Positions 63,888 through 64,000 of a stretch of DNA of 64,000 bases are shown here, piece after piece. Origin of the DNA: an uncultured Ruminococcus sp. GTDB lineage: Bacteria > Bacillota > Clostridia > Oscillospirales > Ruminococcaceae. Numbering within the stretch: position 1 is the first letter of the stretch; every line of letters begins with the position of its first letter. A program made the position numbers and the translations under genes. The DNA is taken from positions 1 through 64,000 of the forward strand of contig CAMKMD010000013.1 of the NCBI GenBank assembly GCA_946413815.1, written 5' to 3'. The notes under the pieces were generated by a model, which worked only from the letters and a program-made list of their open reading frames with translations, had not been told where the DNA came from and did not search any database.

Positions 63888-64000
63888 TCAGGTCTCCATG
63901 ATTATAGGAAGTATCATGGGAGAACGCTTTGTCTTTTCAAAGATGAAATCTGAAAGTGAGTCTCGCATCTTGCCCTTCAGAGTGTTCCACTCCCTCAGCT
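63888..64000 (-). CDS. rnj: Ribonuclease J, C-terminal end (partial)
   Basis: The frame enters from the right edge and ends at 63888. Its last 36 residues include LREWNTLKGKMRDSLSDF and EKTKRSPMILPIIMET, which closely fit the conserved C-terminus of RNase J, an RNA exo/endonuclease of Firmicutes. The catalytic metallo-beta-lactamase domain lies outside the window. RNase J just before gdpP is a plausible order. 42 bases separate it from gdpP. Confidence 0.75.
   Translation of the reverse strand, partial: LREWNTLKGKMRDSLSDFIFEKTKRSPMILPIIMET

Noticed and set aside
1-64000. tRNA, rRNA, insertion sequences, prophage or attachment sites
   Set aside because: I looked at gaps and gene content and saw no cloverleaf, transposase, integrase or flanking repeat.

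Overview
The window looks like chromosome from a cellulolytic, gut-type Ruminococcus or close relative (Oscillospiraceae, Firmicutes). The evidence is a GH5 glucanase and a second secreted protein that both end in dockerin modules, a Thr-rich C-terminus with a PKTGD-type sortase signal, a BspA-like surface protein, Firmicute gene orders (rplS-lepB-rbgA-rnhB-yraN, tig-clpP-clpX, rnj-gdpP-rplI-dnaB), a tryptophan T-box, AddAB instead of RecBCD, and promoters close to TTGACA-N17-TATAAT. Genus assignment is inference. I see no rRNA, tRNA, CRISPR array, insertion sequence or prophage.

Layout. 1-4.2 kb: cell-surface and cellulosome-type genes, with two tiny overlapping genes encoding related PEMEITEF peptides. 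4.4-16.6 kb: aromatic and aspartate-family amino-acid synthesis: aroC, a DAHP synthase and a cyclophilin lipoprotein face the complete trpEGDCFBA operon, which has a UGG-specifier T-box; divergent from it are a PheB-like ACT regulator and hom. 16.6-18.7 kb: a type III-like adenine methyltransferase lacking the usual C-terminal extension, overlapped by a small PD-(D/E)XK-like protein, a candidate two-gene restriction-modification system. 18.8-26.8 kb: cysK, a SpoU methyltransferase, a dockerin protein with three repeats, prephenate dehydrogenase, an RluA-type synthase and a secreted GH25 protein with a degenerate second copy of its domain. 26.8-33.8 kb: addB-addA.

33.9-39.3 kb (minus strand): HtrA protease, hotdog thioesterase, LTA-synthase-like enzyme, HD hydrolase and an SDR. 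39.4-42.9 kb: a tightly overlapping plus-strand chain (DUF896, cdd, GNAT, B12-binding radical SAM, DUF2344). 42.9-49.1 kb: rplS behind a long structured leader, two signal peptidases, rbgA, rnhB, yraN, thrC and a phosphoesterase. 49.1-55.1 kb: trigger factor, clpP, clpX, a 44-residue cysteine-rich membrane peptide on the minus strand, and a Clp ATPase without an M domain. 55.1-64.0 kb (minus strand): FkbM methyltransferase and PH-domain protein, then rnj (partial)-gdpP-rplI-dnaB-tilS-ftsH.

Most genes are housekeeping. The points most worth following are the paired micro-ORFs (343-581), the candidate compact restriction system (16625-18722), the structured rplS leader (about 42975-43160), the Cys-rich peptide (52519-52653), the three-repeat dockerin protein and the duplicated GH25 protein. 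Starts were moved from the longest open frame where a Shine-Dalgarno site favoured an internal codon.
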